This document shows, piece after piece, positions 1-9,373 of a stretch of DNA of 33,674 nt. The stretch comes from Betaproteobacteria bacterium (GTDB lineage Bacteria > Pseudomonadota > Gammaproteobacteria > Burkholderiales > Rhodocyclaceae), in contig JAGVUA010000027.1 in assembly GCA_019136545.1 (NCBI GenBank), positions 1 to 33,674 on the forward strand, read 5' to 3'. Numbering within the stretch: the stretch's first letter is position 1; every line of letters begins with the position of its first letter. Position numbers and translations under genes: made by a program. The notes under the pieces are model-generated. The model was not told the DNA's origin. It searched no databases and saw only the letters and a program-made list of their open reading frames with translations.

Positions 1-473
1 CCCATCGACACGGCCGTGATGTCGAATACCTTGTCGTTGACGCGCAGCGGTTGCACGACATCGCTGCTGTCGCTCTCGAACGGCACCTCGTCGGGCATCA
101 GCCGCGGCACGCCCATGTCGACCGTTACCTGGCCGTCGTCTTCGAGCCGCGGCGCGATGATCCCCGACTTGGTCTCGACGCGAATTTCGCGCTTGTCGGT
201 CAGGCCGCGATCGCGCACGAATCGCGCGAAGCAGCGCGCGCCGTTGCCGCACTGCTCAACTTCGCCGCCGTCGGCATTGAAAATGCGGTAGCGGAAATCG
301 ACGCCGGGCCGGGTCGGCGCCTCGACCACCAGCACCTGGTCGCAGCCGACGCCGAAGTGGCGGTCGGCCAGAAAGCGCGCCTGCGCCGCGCTGGGCACGA
401 AATGCTGATGGACGGCATCGAGCACGACGAAGTCGTTGCCCAGCCCGTGCATCTTGGTAAATCGGATGTTCAT
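1..473 (-). CDS. dapF: Diaminopimelate epimerase, 3' part missing
   Basis: DapF interconverts LL- and meso-diaminopimelate in the cytoplasm, giving the precursor of lysine and of the peptidoglycan cross-link. About 157 N-terminal residues are visible; the family is usually about 275, so the C-terminal half lies beyond the window edge. The start [15 protein letters not shown] is the classic DapF N-terminus. Cys75, within QCGNGARC, is the first of the two catalytic cysteines; the second lies outside. The start codon overlaps the stop of the upstream CoA-binding protein gene by four bases (ATGA), so the two are probably translationally coupled. Identity is secure. Confidence 0.95.
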   Translation of the reverse strand, partial: MNIRFTKMHGLGNDFVVLDAVHQHFVPSAAQARFLADRHFGVGCDQVLVVEAPTRPGVDFRYRIFNADGGEVEQCGNGARCFARFVRDRGLTDKREIRVETKSGIIAPRLEDDGQVTVDMGVPRLMPDEVPFESDSSDVVQPLRVNDKVFDITAVSM

Positions 474-907
474 GCCGATGGCGCGCCAGGTGCGGCGGGC
501 GGATTGGCCTGGTATTCCTTCCAGAGGCAGCGGTCCATCACCACCGTGATGCCCGCGGCGTGCGCCTGCTCGGCGGCGGCCTCGTTCACCACGCCTTCCT
601 GCAGCCAGAGCCGCTTGACGCCCTTGGCGATGCATTCGTCCACGATGCCCGGTATGTGTTCGGCGGCGCGAAACACATCGACGAGATCGGGAACGCCGGG
701 AACCTCGGCCAGGGTGGCGAAGGCGGGGGCTCCCAGAACCTCGCGCTGGCCCGGCCGCACCGGGATGATGCGATAGCCCAGCGCCTGCATGGCCTGGGCG
801 ACCCGGAAGCTCGGCCGCTCGGGATTGTCGGAAAGACCGAGCACGGCGATGGTCTTGATTTCGCCCAGCAGGGCGCGGATTTCTTCGGCGGAAGGATTGG
901 CGAACAT
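470..907 (-). CDS. CoA-binding protein (YccU type)
   Basis: This is a 145-residue protein made of a single Rossmann-like CoA-binding domain. The segment [18 protein letters not shown] (about residues 17-34) is the nucleotide-binding turn, and [20 protein letters not shown] is the second family signature. Relatives are small cytoplasmic proteins that resemble the N-terminal domain of the succinyl-CoA synthetase alpha subunit; their physiological role is not established. It overlaps dapF by four bases and lies 40 bases after the acyltransferase gene, so all four minus-strand genes probably form one operon. No strong Shine-Dalgarno sequence precedes the ATG. Confidence 0.85.
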   Translation of the reverse strand: MFANPSAEEIRALLGEIKTIAVLGLSDNPERPSFRVAQAMQALGYRIIPVRPGQREVLGAPAFATLAEVPGVPDLVDVFRAAEHIPGIVDECIAKGVKRLWLQEGVVNEAAAEQAHAAGITVVMDRCLWKEYQANPPAAPGAPSA

Positions 908-947
908 GGGACGATCTTATCTGATCAAGAAGGGACGGGAAGAGACA

Positions 948-1859
948 TTATCGCTGGTAGAAGCGTTTTTCTCCGGGCGGCCGCGTCTTGAAGCGCTTGT
1001 GCACCCAGTAGTACTGATCGGGCATGTTCACGATCTCCGACTCCAGCCAGGCATTCATCCTGCGGGTGTCGCTTTCGACGTCCTCGGCGCGCGTGCCGGA
1101 GGGAAAATCCGCCCAGGGTGCGCCCACCTCGACGCGGTAGCCGTCGTTGTCCATGCGGGCGATCACCGGCACCACCGCCGCGCCGGTCATGCTCGCCAGC
1201 CGCGACAGGCCGGTGATGGTGGCGGCAGGCACGCCGAAGAACGGGACAAAGATGGTGTCGTGCTTGCCATAGTCCATGTCTGGCAGGTAAAAGAACGGCA
1301 TGCCGGCCTTCATGGCCTTGATGCCCTTGCGCAGGCTGTCCTGGCGCGAGAGCATCACCGGATTGCTGAATCGCTTGCGCCCCTTGTAAAGGGCGGCGTC
1401 GAACACGGGATTTTTCTGGCGCGAATAGATGCCGGCCATGTCGTAGTCCATGCTCAGGCGGGTAACGGCCACATCGAGTCCGACGAAATGCGGCACCAGC
1501 AGCAGTACTGGCCGTTCGGCCCGCGCGGCGTCCAGATGTTGCTTGCCCTCGAGCCGGATCAAGCGGCGCAGGCGCGCTTCCGAGGCCCACCAGAGCAAGC
1601 CGCGCTCGAGAAAACTGCGCGCGACGAAACCGAACAGCCGGCGCGCGATGCCGATCCTCTCCGTCTCCGACAGGCCGGGGAAGCACAACCGCAGATTGGT
1701 CAGGGCAACTTGCCGTCGCTCGCGCCCGAACAAGTAGAGCAGCCGGCCCAGCCCGCCGCCGATTGCCGCCTGCACCGGCAAAGGCAACCAGTGCAGCAGC
1801 CACATGACGAACAGGCCAAGCCGCGTCATGCCGTTCATCATGCCCGCGACGCGGCTCAT
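948..1859 (-). CDS. LpxL/HtrB-type lipid A acyltransferase, second of two tandem copies
   Basis: This 303-residue inner-membrane acyltransferase should transfer an acyl chain from acyl-ACP to a lipid A precursor, or in more distant relatives to another lipid. The catalytic HX4D motif is at His124-Asp129 in PHFVGLDVAV. A hydrophobic N-terminal segment (about residues 14-33) anchors it in the membrane, and the C-terminus ends in the usual YYWVHKRFKTRP block. I chose the ATG at 1859 because it overlaps the upstream stop codon as ATGA; an in-frame start further upstream would run deep into the preceding gene. Whether it adds the first or second secondary acyl chain cannot be told from the sequence. 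Confidence 0.9.
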   Translation of the reverse strand: MSRVAGMMNGMTRLGLFVMWLLHWLPLPVQAAIGGGLGRLLYLFGRERRQVALTNLRLCFPGLSETERIGIARRLFGFVARSFLERGLLWWASEARLRRLIRLEGKQHLDAARAERPVLLLVPHFVGLDVAVTRLSMDYDMAGIYSRQKNPVFDAALYKGRKRFSNPVMLSRQDSLRKGIKAMKAGMPFFYLPDMDYGKHDTIFVPFFGVPAATITGLSRLASMTGAAVVPVIARMDNDGYRVEVGAPWADFPSGTRAEDVESDTRRMNAWLESEIVNMPDQYYWVHKRFKTRPPGEKRFYQR

Positions 1860-2683
1860 GCGGGGGCCGGCACGCCGCGGGGGCGCTTGTAGCGGTGGTA
1901 ACCCCACAGGTACTGCTCGGGCCACTGCCTGATCAGCGCTTCCAATTCATGGTTGATCTGCGCCGAGCGCGCCGCGAGATCGCCCGCCAAGGGCTGCGAC
2001 AGCGGCTGGAAGCGCACGTGGTAGCCGGCGCCGTAGTGCAAGCGCTCGGCGAAGACCAGCAGCGGCGTGGCGTTCTCGGCCATGCGCGCGGCCAGCGTCA
2101 TGGTGTAGGCCGGTTTGCCGAAGAACGGCGCCCACACTCCCTCTCCGTTGCGAGGGATCTGGTCGGGCAGCATGCCCACCGCCTCGCCCTGCCGGAGCGC
2201 CTTCATCAGCCGCCGGACGCCGGACAGATCGGCCGGCGCCAGTTTCAGGGCGGCGCCGCGCCCGGCTTCCATCAGCGGCACCAGCCATGCGTGCTTCGAG
2301 CGGCGATACAAGACCGTCAATGGCATCGCCGTGGCAATGTACTGGGCCGTGATTTCGAAACATCCGAGATGCGGCGTCAGGAAAACGATACCCCGCCCTG
2401 AGGCGACGGCCTCTTCGACATGAGACCAGCCGGTGACGCGCGCCACCCGCCCCACCACCTCGGCGTGGGGCCTGGCCCAGAGTTTGGGGAGTTCGAAAAT
2501 CGTCTTGCCCGCTTCGGCGATCGCGCCCCACCGCGCGTCGCCCACCCCGGCCAGCGCCATGTTTTCGCGCATGTGGCGACGGTAAACCGGCGAAGCCAGC
2601 CAATGCAGCCAGCCGAACAGGGCGCCCAGATTGTGCAGCAGCGGCAGAGGCAAGCGCGAGAGCAGGCGGAACAGAAAAGCCAT
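1856..2683 (-). CDS. LpxL/HtrB-type lipid A acyltransferase, first of two tandem copies
   Basis: This is a 275-residue acyltransferase of the same family as the following gene, with the HX4E motif at His115-Glu120 in PHLGCFEITA. The N-terminus MAFLFRLLSRLPLPLLHNLG is a typical membrane anchor, and QYLWGYHRYKRP closes the domain. An in-frame TTG at 2716 would add 11 residues but would place the start inside the metK promoter region, so I prefer the ATG at 2683. The gene diverges from metK, an arrangement common in Betaproteobacteria. Two adjacent paralogs probably add different secondary acyl chains to lipid A; the division of labour is inferred. Confidence 0.88.
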   Translation of the reverse strand: MAFLFRLLSRLPLPLLHNLGALFGWLHWLASPVYRRHMRENMALAGVGDARWGAIAEAGKTIFELPKLWARPHAEVVGRVARVTGWSHVEEAVASGRGIVFLTPHLGCFEITAQYIATAMPLTVLYRRSKHAWLVPLMEAGRGAALKLAPADLSGVRRLMKALRQGEAVGMLPDQIPRNGEGVWAPFFGKPAYTMTLAARMAENATPLLVFAERLHYGAGYHVRFQPLSQPLAGDLAARSAQINHELEALIRQWPEQYLWGYHRYKRPRGVPAPA

Positions 2684-2696
2684 GATGCCGTCGGGT

Positions 2697-2724
2697 TTGA
2701 CCAATTTCCTGAACAAAGTAGAAT
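2697..2724 (+). promoter_or_regulatory. Sigma-70-type promoter of metK
   Basis: TTGACC (2697-2702) and TAGAAT (2719-2724) are separated by 16 bases, each one mismatch from the consensus hexamers. Transcription would start near 2731, just before the first stem of the riboswitch candidate. The spacing and fit are good, but this is a prediction. Confidence 0.6.
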
Positions 2725-2734
2725 TATCGCCTGA

Positions 2735-2820
2735 TCCGCTGAGTTAACCAGACAACTTGCGAGGCGGAGAAGGTCGGAAGGGTAGCTTGCCCGCCGGCCG
2801 GCAAATAAATCTCGCTAAAG
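2735..2820 (+). promoter_or_regulatory. SAM-II-like riboswitch candidate in the metK leader
   Basis: The leader matches the SAM-II pseudoknot plan. P1 is TCCGCT (2735-2740) with GGCGGA (2763-2768). Its loop holds GAGTTAACC (2741-2749), close to the conserved loop of SAM-II. GCGAG (2759-2763) can pair with CTCGC (2811-2815) to form the pseudoknot stem. AATAAAT (2804-2810) and GCTAAAG (2814-2820) match the conserved 3' loop and tail of the class. Between P1 and that loop sits an extra stable hairpin: GGTCGG (2772-2777) with CCGGCC (2794-2799), and inside it GGGT (2780-2783) with GCCC (2789-2792). SAM-II is best known from Alphaproteobacteria, usually without such an insert. The metK context, SAM being its product, supports negative feedback. 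Confidence 0.62.
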
Positions 2821-2833
2821 CGTCGCCTGCTCC

Positions 2834-2875
2834 GCCCCGCAGCCGGCTTCGCCAGGATGTGGGGCTTTTTGTTTT
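2834..2875 (+). terminator. Intrinsic terminator in the metK leader, with competing antiterminator
   Basis: GCCCCGCA (2834-2841) pairs with TGTGGGGC (2858-2865), capped by an inner GGC-TTC-GCC hairpin and followed by TTTTTGTTTT (2866-2875). It lies 11 bases before the metK start, with only the Shine-Dalgarno AGGAG (2876-2880) between. CTCCGCC (2830-2836) is fully complementary to GGCGGAG (2763-2769), the 3' strand of riboswitch stem P1. If P1 forms, the terminator is free to form; if P1 is open, an antiterminator can form. This is a complete transcriptional off-switch on paper. Confidence 0.75.
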
Positions 2876-2886
2876 AGGAGCACGCC

Positions 2887-4053
<1,167 letters not shown>

Positions 4054-4066
4054 GTCTTTCCTGCCG

Positions 4067-4137
4067 CCCCGAGGAGCGCTGCAGCAGTGGCGACACTGTC
4101 AGGCTCGGGGCAGCGGTTCATGTAGCAACGGCGCTCC
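4067..4137 (+). promoter_or_regulatory. S-adenosylhomocysteine riboswitch upstream of ahcY
   Basis: The segment fits the SAH riboswitch. P1 is CCCCGAG (4067-4073) with CTCGGGG (4104-4110). It encloses the conserved GAGGAGCGCTGC run (4071-4082) and a short hairpin CAGTG (4085-4089) with CACTG (4094-4098). The pseudoknot GAGCGC is formed by 4074-4079 region bases pairing with GCGCTC (4131-4136). This class is known from Beta- and Gammaproteobacteria, lies in front of ahcY and methionine-cycle genes, and raises expression when SAH accumulates. The 3' pseudoknot strand ends about nine bases before the ahcY Shine-Dalgarno GGAGA (4146-4150), so control of ribosome access is plausible. Confidence 0.9.
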
Positions 4138-4155
4138 TCATCATTGGAGAAAACC

Positions 4156-5547
<1,392 letters not shown>

Positions 5548-5569
5548 GCATACGTAAAAGGGAGGCGCC

Positions 5570-5917
5570 ATGATCCGCCTGCTGATCGGCTGGCTGCTCA
5601 ACGCCATCGCCCTGCTGGCGGTGGCTTACCTGATGCCGTCCATCCACGTGGCCTCGATGGGCACCGCCCTGGTTGCCGCGCTGGTGCTCGGCCTGGTCAA
5701 CACGCTGGTGCGGCCCATCCTGGTCATCCTGACGCTGCCGGTGACGCTGCTGACGCTCGGCCTGTTCCTGCTGGTCATCAACGGCCTGCTGTTCTGGGCC
5801 GTCGGCAACTTCCTCGACGGCTTCACGGTAGCGAGCTTCTGGTCGGGCTTTTTCGGCGCCATGCTCTACAGCCTGATCAGCTGGGCGCTGGCGGCCCTCC
5901 TGAAACCCCAGGCGTGA
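5570..5917 (+). CDS. Small membrane protein, phage-holin family 4 / YvlD type
   Basis: This is a 115-residue, almost wholly hydrophobic protein with about four membrane segments (roughly residues 5-22, 30-48, 54-76 and 88-110). The pattern LVNTLVRPILVILTLPVT is diagnostic of the YvlD/phage-holin-4 family (PF04020). The family name comes from similarity only; there is no phage gene nearby, and the function of chromosomal members is unknown. A strong Shine-Dalgarno GGGAGG precedes the ATG. In Betaproteobacteria this gene commonly lies between ahcY and tlyA, so it is probably part of the same operon. Confidence 0.85.
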   Translation: MIRLLIGWLLNAIALLAVAYLMPSIHVASMGTALVAALVLGLVNTLVRPILVILTLPVTLLTLGLFLLVINGLLFWAVGNFLDGFTVASFWSGFFGAMLYSLISWALAALLKPQA

Positions 5918-6735
5918 AGTCATTTCATCGACGAAGCTCGCGACCGGCGGCATCGCCGGCACCGGTTGTGGCAGTGCGATCGGCAGTCCAGCGCGACGGC
6001 CTGCGTGCCGACCAGCTGCTGGTCGAGCGCGGCCTGGCCCCTTCGCGCACCATGGCGCAGCGGCTGATCGAAGCGGGGCGGGTGTCGTGGCCCGAAGGCG
6101 TGATCGCCAAGCCTTCCGTCCTGCTGCCGGCGACGGCGGAACTGGCGGTGAGGGACGATGATGCCGACCGCTGCGACCGCTATGTTTCGCGCGGCGGCAT
6201 CAAGCTGGCGGGCGCGCTGGCGCGCACGAAGCTCGACGTGCGCGGCAAGGCCTGCCTCGATGTCGGCCAGAGCACCGGCGGCTTCACGGACTGTTTGCTG
6301 CAAGCCGGCGCGGCCGGCGTGGTCGGCATCGACGTCGGCCACAGCCAGCTGCATGTTCGTCTGAGGAACGATCCCCGCGTCACCTGCCTCGAGGGCGTCA
6401 ATGCCCGCGATCTCTCAAAGTCAGCCGTGGCAGCACGCCGTTTCGACCTGATCGTCGGCGATCTCAGCTTCATCTCGCTGACGCTGGTGCTGTCGTCACT
6501 GCCGGCGTTGCTGGCCGATGATGGCGACATGCTGCTGCTGGTCAAGCCGCAGTTCGAAGTCGGGCCCGAGAACGTCGGCAAGGGCGGCATCGTGCGCGAC
6601 GCGTCGCTTTACCCTCAGGTTGAAACCAAACTCCGTCAGGCTGCCGAAGCGGCTGGTCTGACGGTCGTTGATTATTTCGAAAGCCCGATCGCCGGCACCG
6701 ACGGCAATCGCGAATTCTTCATCTGGACGAAATGA
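5914..6735 (+). CDS. tlyA: TlyA-family rRNA methyltransferase (hemolysin A family)
   Basis: TlyA homologs combine an S4 RNA-binding domain with an FtsJ-like SAM-dependent methyltransferase and 2'-O-methylate ribosomal RNA. Here the S4 domain is at about residues 29-90 (LRADQLLVERGLAPSRTMAQ), and the SAM-binding loop is CLDVGQSTGGFTDCLL near residues 115-130. FDLIVGDLSFISL and LLVKPQFEVG are further signatures. The GTG at 5914 overlaps the upstream stop as GTGA, but it leaves a basic N-terminal extension of about 28 residues; a GTG near 5968 is an alternative start. It sits beside SAM-cycle genes. Its C-terminal half contains a copy of the dispersed repeat at 6417-6442. Confidence 0.9.
   Translation: MKSFHRRSSRPAASPAPVVAVRSAVQRDGLRADQLLVERGLAPSRTMAQRLIEAGRVSWPEGVIAKPSVLLPATAELAVRDDDADRCDRYVSRGGIKLAGALARTKLDVRGKACLDVGQSTGGFTDCLLQAGAAGVVGIDVGHSQLHVRLRNDPRVTCLEGVNARDLSKSAVAARRFDLIVGDLSFISLTLVLSSLPALLADDGDMLLLVKPQFEVGPENVGKGGIVRDASLYPQVETKLRQAAEAAGLTVVDYFESPIAGTDGNREFFIWTK
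6417..6442 (+). repeat. Dispersed short repeat, copy 1 (inside tlyA)
   Basis: AAAGTCAGCCG is followed by TGGCAGCACGCCG. It is read in the frame SKSAVAARR within TlyA, just before the conserved FDLIVGD segment. See the finding on the repeat family. Confidence 0.7.
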
Positions 6736-6779
6736 ACGCCCCCCACTCCCCGACCCCCGCCCCGAGGGCGAAGGTGACG

Positions 6780-6853
6780 ACGGTTCAGCCGCGCGTGCGC
6801 GGCTACCGTGTTTCTGATTCGCTGCCTCCTTGGGGCGGCCCTACGGAGGCAGC
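6780..6853 (+). promoter_or_regulatory. Structured leader of metF with sequestered ribosome binding site
   Basis: Two hairpins fill the end of the tlyA-metF gap. The first pairs ACGGT (6780-6784) with ACCGT (6805-6809), then AGCCGCGC (6787-6794) with GCGCGGCT (6797-6804), with a two-base bulge. The second is a perfect nine-base stem, GCTGCCTCC (6821-6829) with GGAGGCAGC (6845-6853). Its 3' strand contains the metF Shine-Dalgarno GGAGG and ends one base before the ATG. The loop can form a smaller GGG/CCC hairpin. It looks like a translational control element, but I do not recognise a known riboswitch class. Confidence 0.6.
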
Positions 6854-7681
6854 ATGAGCATCGAACTATCCGTCGAGTTTTTTCCGCCGCAGACGCCCGA
6901 AGGCGCCGAGAAGCTGCGCGCCACGTGGACGAAGCTGGCGACGCTGAAACCGGCCTTCTTCTCCGTCACCTTCGGCGCCGGCGGCTCGACGCAGGACCGC
7001 ACCTTCGACACCGTCGCCGAGATCCGCGCCGCCGGCCTGCCCGCCGCACCGCACCTCTCCTGCATCGGCTCGACCCGGGGGCGCGTCCGCGAAATTCTCC
7101 AGCGCTACCGCGATGTCGGCATCCGGCGCATCGTCGCCCTGCGCGGCGATCTGCCATCGGGCATGGCCGAGCCGGGCGAACTGCGCCACGCCAACGAGCT
7201 GGTGGACTTCATCCGCACCGAGACCGGCGACTGGTTCGAGATCGAAGTCGCCGCCTATCCGGAGTACCACCCGCAGTCGAAGAACCCGCGCGACGACCTG
7301 CTCAACTTCAAGCGCAAGGCCGACGCGGGCGCCGACTCGGCCATCACCCAGTTCTTCTACAACGCCGACGCCTACGAGCATTTCGTCGCCGAAGCGCGCG
7401 GCGCCGGCGTGACGATCCCGATCATCCCCGGCGTCATGCCCATCGCCAGCTTCAGCAAGCTCGCGCGCTTCGCCGATGCCTGCGGCGCCGAGATTCCGCG
7501 CTGGATGCGCAGGAAGTTCGAAAGCTACGGCGACGACACCGCCTCGATCCGCGCCTACGGCCTCGACGTCGTCACCCAGCTTTGCGAGCGCCTGATCGCG
7601 GCCGGCGCTCCCGGCCTGCACTTCTACACGCTCAACCAGGCGAGCTTGACGATGGAAATCGCCAAGCGCCTGGCGTTGTGA
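6854..7681 (+). CDS. metF: Methylenetetrahydrofolate reductase
   Basis: MetF reduces 5,10-methylene-tetrahydrofolate to 5-methyl-tetrahydrofolate with bound FAD, supplying the methyl group for methionine synthesis. The 275 residues match a bacterial MetF TIM barrel. Signatures are SVEFFPPQTPEGAEKL at the N-terminus, SVTFGAGGSTQ near residues 36-46, IVALRGD near 93-99, and AITQFFYNAD near 161-170. The start is the ATG at 6854, directly after GGAGGCAGC. It follows tlyA by 118 bases and closes the SAM-cycle block. Because its ribosome binding site is buried in a perfect stem, regulation at translation initiation is likely. Confidence 0.95.
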   Translation: MSIELSVEFFPPQTPEGAEKLRATWTKLATLKPAFFSVTFGAGGSTQDRTFDTVAEIRAAGLPAAPHLSCIGSTRGRVREILQRYRDVGIRRIVALRGDLPSGMAEPGELRHANELVDFIRTETGDWFEIEVAAYPEYHPQSKNPRDDLLNFKRKADAGADSAITQFFYNADAYEHFVAEARGAGVTIPIIPGVMPIASFSKLARFADACGAEIPRWMRRKFESYGDDTASIRAYGLDVVTQLCERLIAAGAPGLHFYTLNQASLTMEIAKRLAL

Positions 7682-7724
7682 ACCATCAAGCCTGGCGAAG
7701 CGGCCGCACCGCGAACGGTAGTCG

Positions 7725-7750
7725 AAAGTCAGCCGCCCCGGTACCTCGGC
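7725..7750 (+). repeat. Dispersed short repeat, copy 2 (after metF)
   Basis: AAAGTCAGCCG is followed by CCCCGGTACCTCGG; the right half is the most diverged of the eight copies. It lies in the 85-base convergent gap between metF and the isochorismatase-fold gene. Confidence 0.65.
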
Positions 7751-7766
7751 TCGATCGTCGGCCGCG

Positions 7767-8489
7767 TTATCTGGCCATGGCGGCGACGGCGGCGTCGGTG
7801 TTCCAGACAGCGTTGGCGATCAAGCCGTAATTGAGCACCGCCGCCTTGTAGGCGTCGGCGCCCGGCGCGCCGACCGCATCCTTGACGACCACGACCTTGA
7901 AGCCGTGCTCGACCAGTTCACGCAGGTGCGAATCGGTACACAGGTTGGCCGCCAAGCCGGCCAGCACTACGGTGTCGACACCGCGGTTGCGCAACTGCAG
8001 CGCCAGGTCGTTGCTGTCGGGGCCGTAGATCTTGTGCGGGCTGGTGATCACGGTCTTGCCGTCGAGGATGTAGGGCTTGTAGCGGCCGAGGAAGTCGGCG
8101 CCGCTGCCTTTGAGGTCGCTGGCATAGGCCGAATCCTTGCGGGCGAACACCTTGAGTTGCAGCAGCTGCTTTTGCAGCGCGCCCGGATTTTCCCATTCGT
8201 TGTCCTGCGGGAAATAGCCATGCGGGCTGACGAAGACCGGCAGGCCATTCTGCTTGGCGGCCTTGAACAGCCGCTCCATGTTGTCGATGGCATTCAGCTC
8301 CTTCAGGTTGTCGGCGAACAGGCCGTAGGCGGCGCCCTTGGGATCGAGAAAGTCGTTCTGGGGATCGGTCACCACCAGCGCCGTGCGGCCCTTGGCCAGC
8401 GCGAACTGCGGCGCATCGTCCGCCTGGGCCTGGGCGGAGAACATCATGGGAATCGCCATCATCATGGCAAGCACTGTCTTTTTCATCAT
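7767..8489 (-). CDS. Exported isochorismatase-family cysteine hydrolase
   Basis: This 240-residue protein of the isochorismatase/nicotinamidase superfamily carries a signal peptide: MMKKT followed by a hydrophobic stretch and a probable cut after AQA at about residue 23. Asp42 (VTDPQNDF) and Cys184 (AANLCTDSH) are the expected catalytic Asp and Cys; the lysine is probably Lys153 or Lys145. Members hydrolyse amides or vinyl ethers, and the substrate here is unknown. A periplasmic location is less common for this fold. GAGG precedes the tandem ATGs. A TGTAAC-N4-GTTACA palindrome lies about 100 bases upstream, next to a Crp/Fnr regulator gene on the same strand. Confidence 0.85.
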   Translation of the reverse strand: MMKKTVLAMMMAIPMMFSAQAQADDAPQFALAKGRTALVVTDPQNDFLDPKGAAYGLFADNLKELNAIDNMERLFKAAKQNGLPVFVSPHGYFPQDNEWENPGALQKQLLQLKVFARKDSAYASDLKGSGADFLGRYKPYILDGKTVITSPHKIYGPDSNDLALQLRNRGVDTVVLAGLAANLCTDSHLRELVEHGFKVVVVKDAVGAPGADAYKAAVLNYGLIANAVWNTDAAVAAMAR

Positions 8490-8544
8490 CGACCTCGCAT
8501 GTCGGAACGGTTAAGAGAACCGTCGACCCGCACGGGGCAAGGTT

Positions 8545-8578
8545 GACGGTGCCGCACATTCTTGGCGGCACCGCCGTC
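8545..8578. other. Strong inverted repeat between Crp/Fnr gene and hydrolase gene
   Basis: GGTGCCGC (8548-8555) and GCGGCACC (8565-8572) form a perfect eight-base stem with a nine-base loop, extendable by GAC/GTC across one bulged base. No T-run follows on either strand, so it is not a classical terminator. A second small inverted repeat, ACGGTT-AAGAG-AACCGT, lies at 8507-8523. Confidence 0.5.
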
Positions 8579-8584
8579 GGGGTC

Positions 8585-8600
8585 TGTAACAGTTGTTACA
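8585..8600. promoter_or_regulatory. Candidate Crp/Fnr-family operator TGTAAC-N4-GTTACA
   Basis: This is a perfect six-base inverted repeat with a four-base spacer, placed just beyond the stop codon of the adjacent Crp/Fnr regulator and upstream of the hydrolase gene. Crp/Fnr proteins bind such two-fold symmetric sites. The sequence differs from the classic FNR/DNR half-site TTGAT, so recognition by this particular regulator is inferred from proximity. Confidence 0.45.
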
Positions 8601-8609
8601 CAGCGGGCA

Positions 8610-9275
8610 TCAGGCGGATGCGGCGATCAGGCGGGCCAGCCCGTCGGCGTTCTTGATGCGCGTCACGCCGCGACCGGTCTCGACGTAACCTTGCGCGACG
8701 AATTCGCGTATCAGGCGCGCGACCACCTCGCGCGTGGTGCCGAGGTGCGCCGCCATCCGCTGCTGCGTCATCGCCAGTTCGCCGGCGGCGGAGGCATGAA
8801 TCAGCAACAGGTTGGCGAGCCGCTGGTCGAGCTTGTAGGCGTGGACCTCCTCGAGTTCCTCCATCAGACGGAACACCAGCGTGGACAGCGCCCGCACGGT
8901 GACATCCTGGATGGAAGGTTCCTTCTGGAACAGTTCGCGGAACACCGGACCGGGAATCAGCGCCACGGTGGTGCCCGCCTCCGCCTGCACCCAGGCGGGG
9001 TAGCGCAGGTCGTTGAACAGGCTGTTGAGCGCGAAGACGCAGGTCTCGCCTGGGCTGATGAAGTAGAGCGTCGCCTCGGTGCCGTCCGGCGCGATGGCAT
9101 AGACGCGCAAGCGGCCCCGCACCACGAAGTAGGCGCCGGAAATGGATTGACCGGGTTGCAGGATGGGTGCCGGCGGACCGCACTGGACCAGCACGGCGCC
9201 CCGCCGCAACAGCTTGCGGCTGCCCTCCGAAAGTTGCCGGAAGGGTCCGAGGGATTCCAGGGAGGACGACGTCAT
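8610..9275 (-). CDS. Crp/Fnr-family transcriptional regulator
   Basis: This 221-residue regulator has a cyclic-nucleotide-binding-like sensor domain (about residues 10-125: ISGAYFVVRGRLRVYAIAPDG, then TLYFISPGETCVFALNSLF) and a C-terminal winged helix-turn-helix (about 168-205: MTQQRMAAHLGTTREVVARL). Only two cysteines (32 and 79) are visible, so an FNR-type iron-sulfur cluster is unlikely; haem, cyclic nucleotide or redox sensing remain open. I start at the ATG at 9275, as the upstream extension runs through the divergent intergenic region. It diverges from a cytochrome c peroxidase and reads toward an exported hydrolase, both candidate targets. Confidence 0.87.
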   Translation of the reverse strand: MTSSSLESLGPFRQLSEGSRKLLRRGAVLVQCGPPAPILQPGQSISGAYFVVRGRLRVYAIAPDGTEATLYFISPGETCVFALNSLFNDLRYPAWVQAEAGTTVALIPGPVFRELFQKEPSIQDVTVRALSTLVFRLMEELEEVHAYKLDQRLANLLLIHASAAGELAMTQQRMAAHLGTTREVVARLIREFVAQGYVETGRGVTRIKNADGLARLIAASA

Positions 9276-9293
9276 GGCCGGCGATTCTACTGC

Positions 9294-9311
9294 TGTGTAG
9301 CTTTTGGTACA
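9294..9311. promoter_or_regulatory. Weak candidate operator between regulator and peroxidase genes
   Basis: TGTGTA (9294-9299) and GGTACA (9306-9311) form an imperfect TGT...ACA dyad in the divergent 98-base gap. It resembles the perfect TGTAAC-N4-GTTACA site at 8585 only loosely. Confidence 0.25.
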
Positions 9312-9373
9312 GACCGCCGAGCGGCAGAAGCCTAGGCTTTTCCTGCGCCGCATATTTTTTGTGGAGAAACACC

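Noticed and set aside
96-114. Possible ninth repeat copy in dapF (TCAGCCGCGGCACGCC)
   Set aside because: It lacks AAAG and the spacing, and the bases on the coding strand encode the conserved dapF segment around MGVPRLMP, so the match is explained by coding constraint and high GC.
2684-2716. TTG start for the first acyltransferase at 2716
   Set aside because: It has no ribosome binding site and would extend into the metK promoter; the ATG at 2683 gives a typical N-terminus.
5570-5917. Prophage remnant suggested by the phage-holin family name
   Set aside because: No other phage gene is nearby, and chromosomal YvlD-type proteins are common between ahcY and tlyA in Betaproteobacteria.
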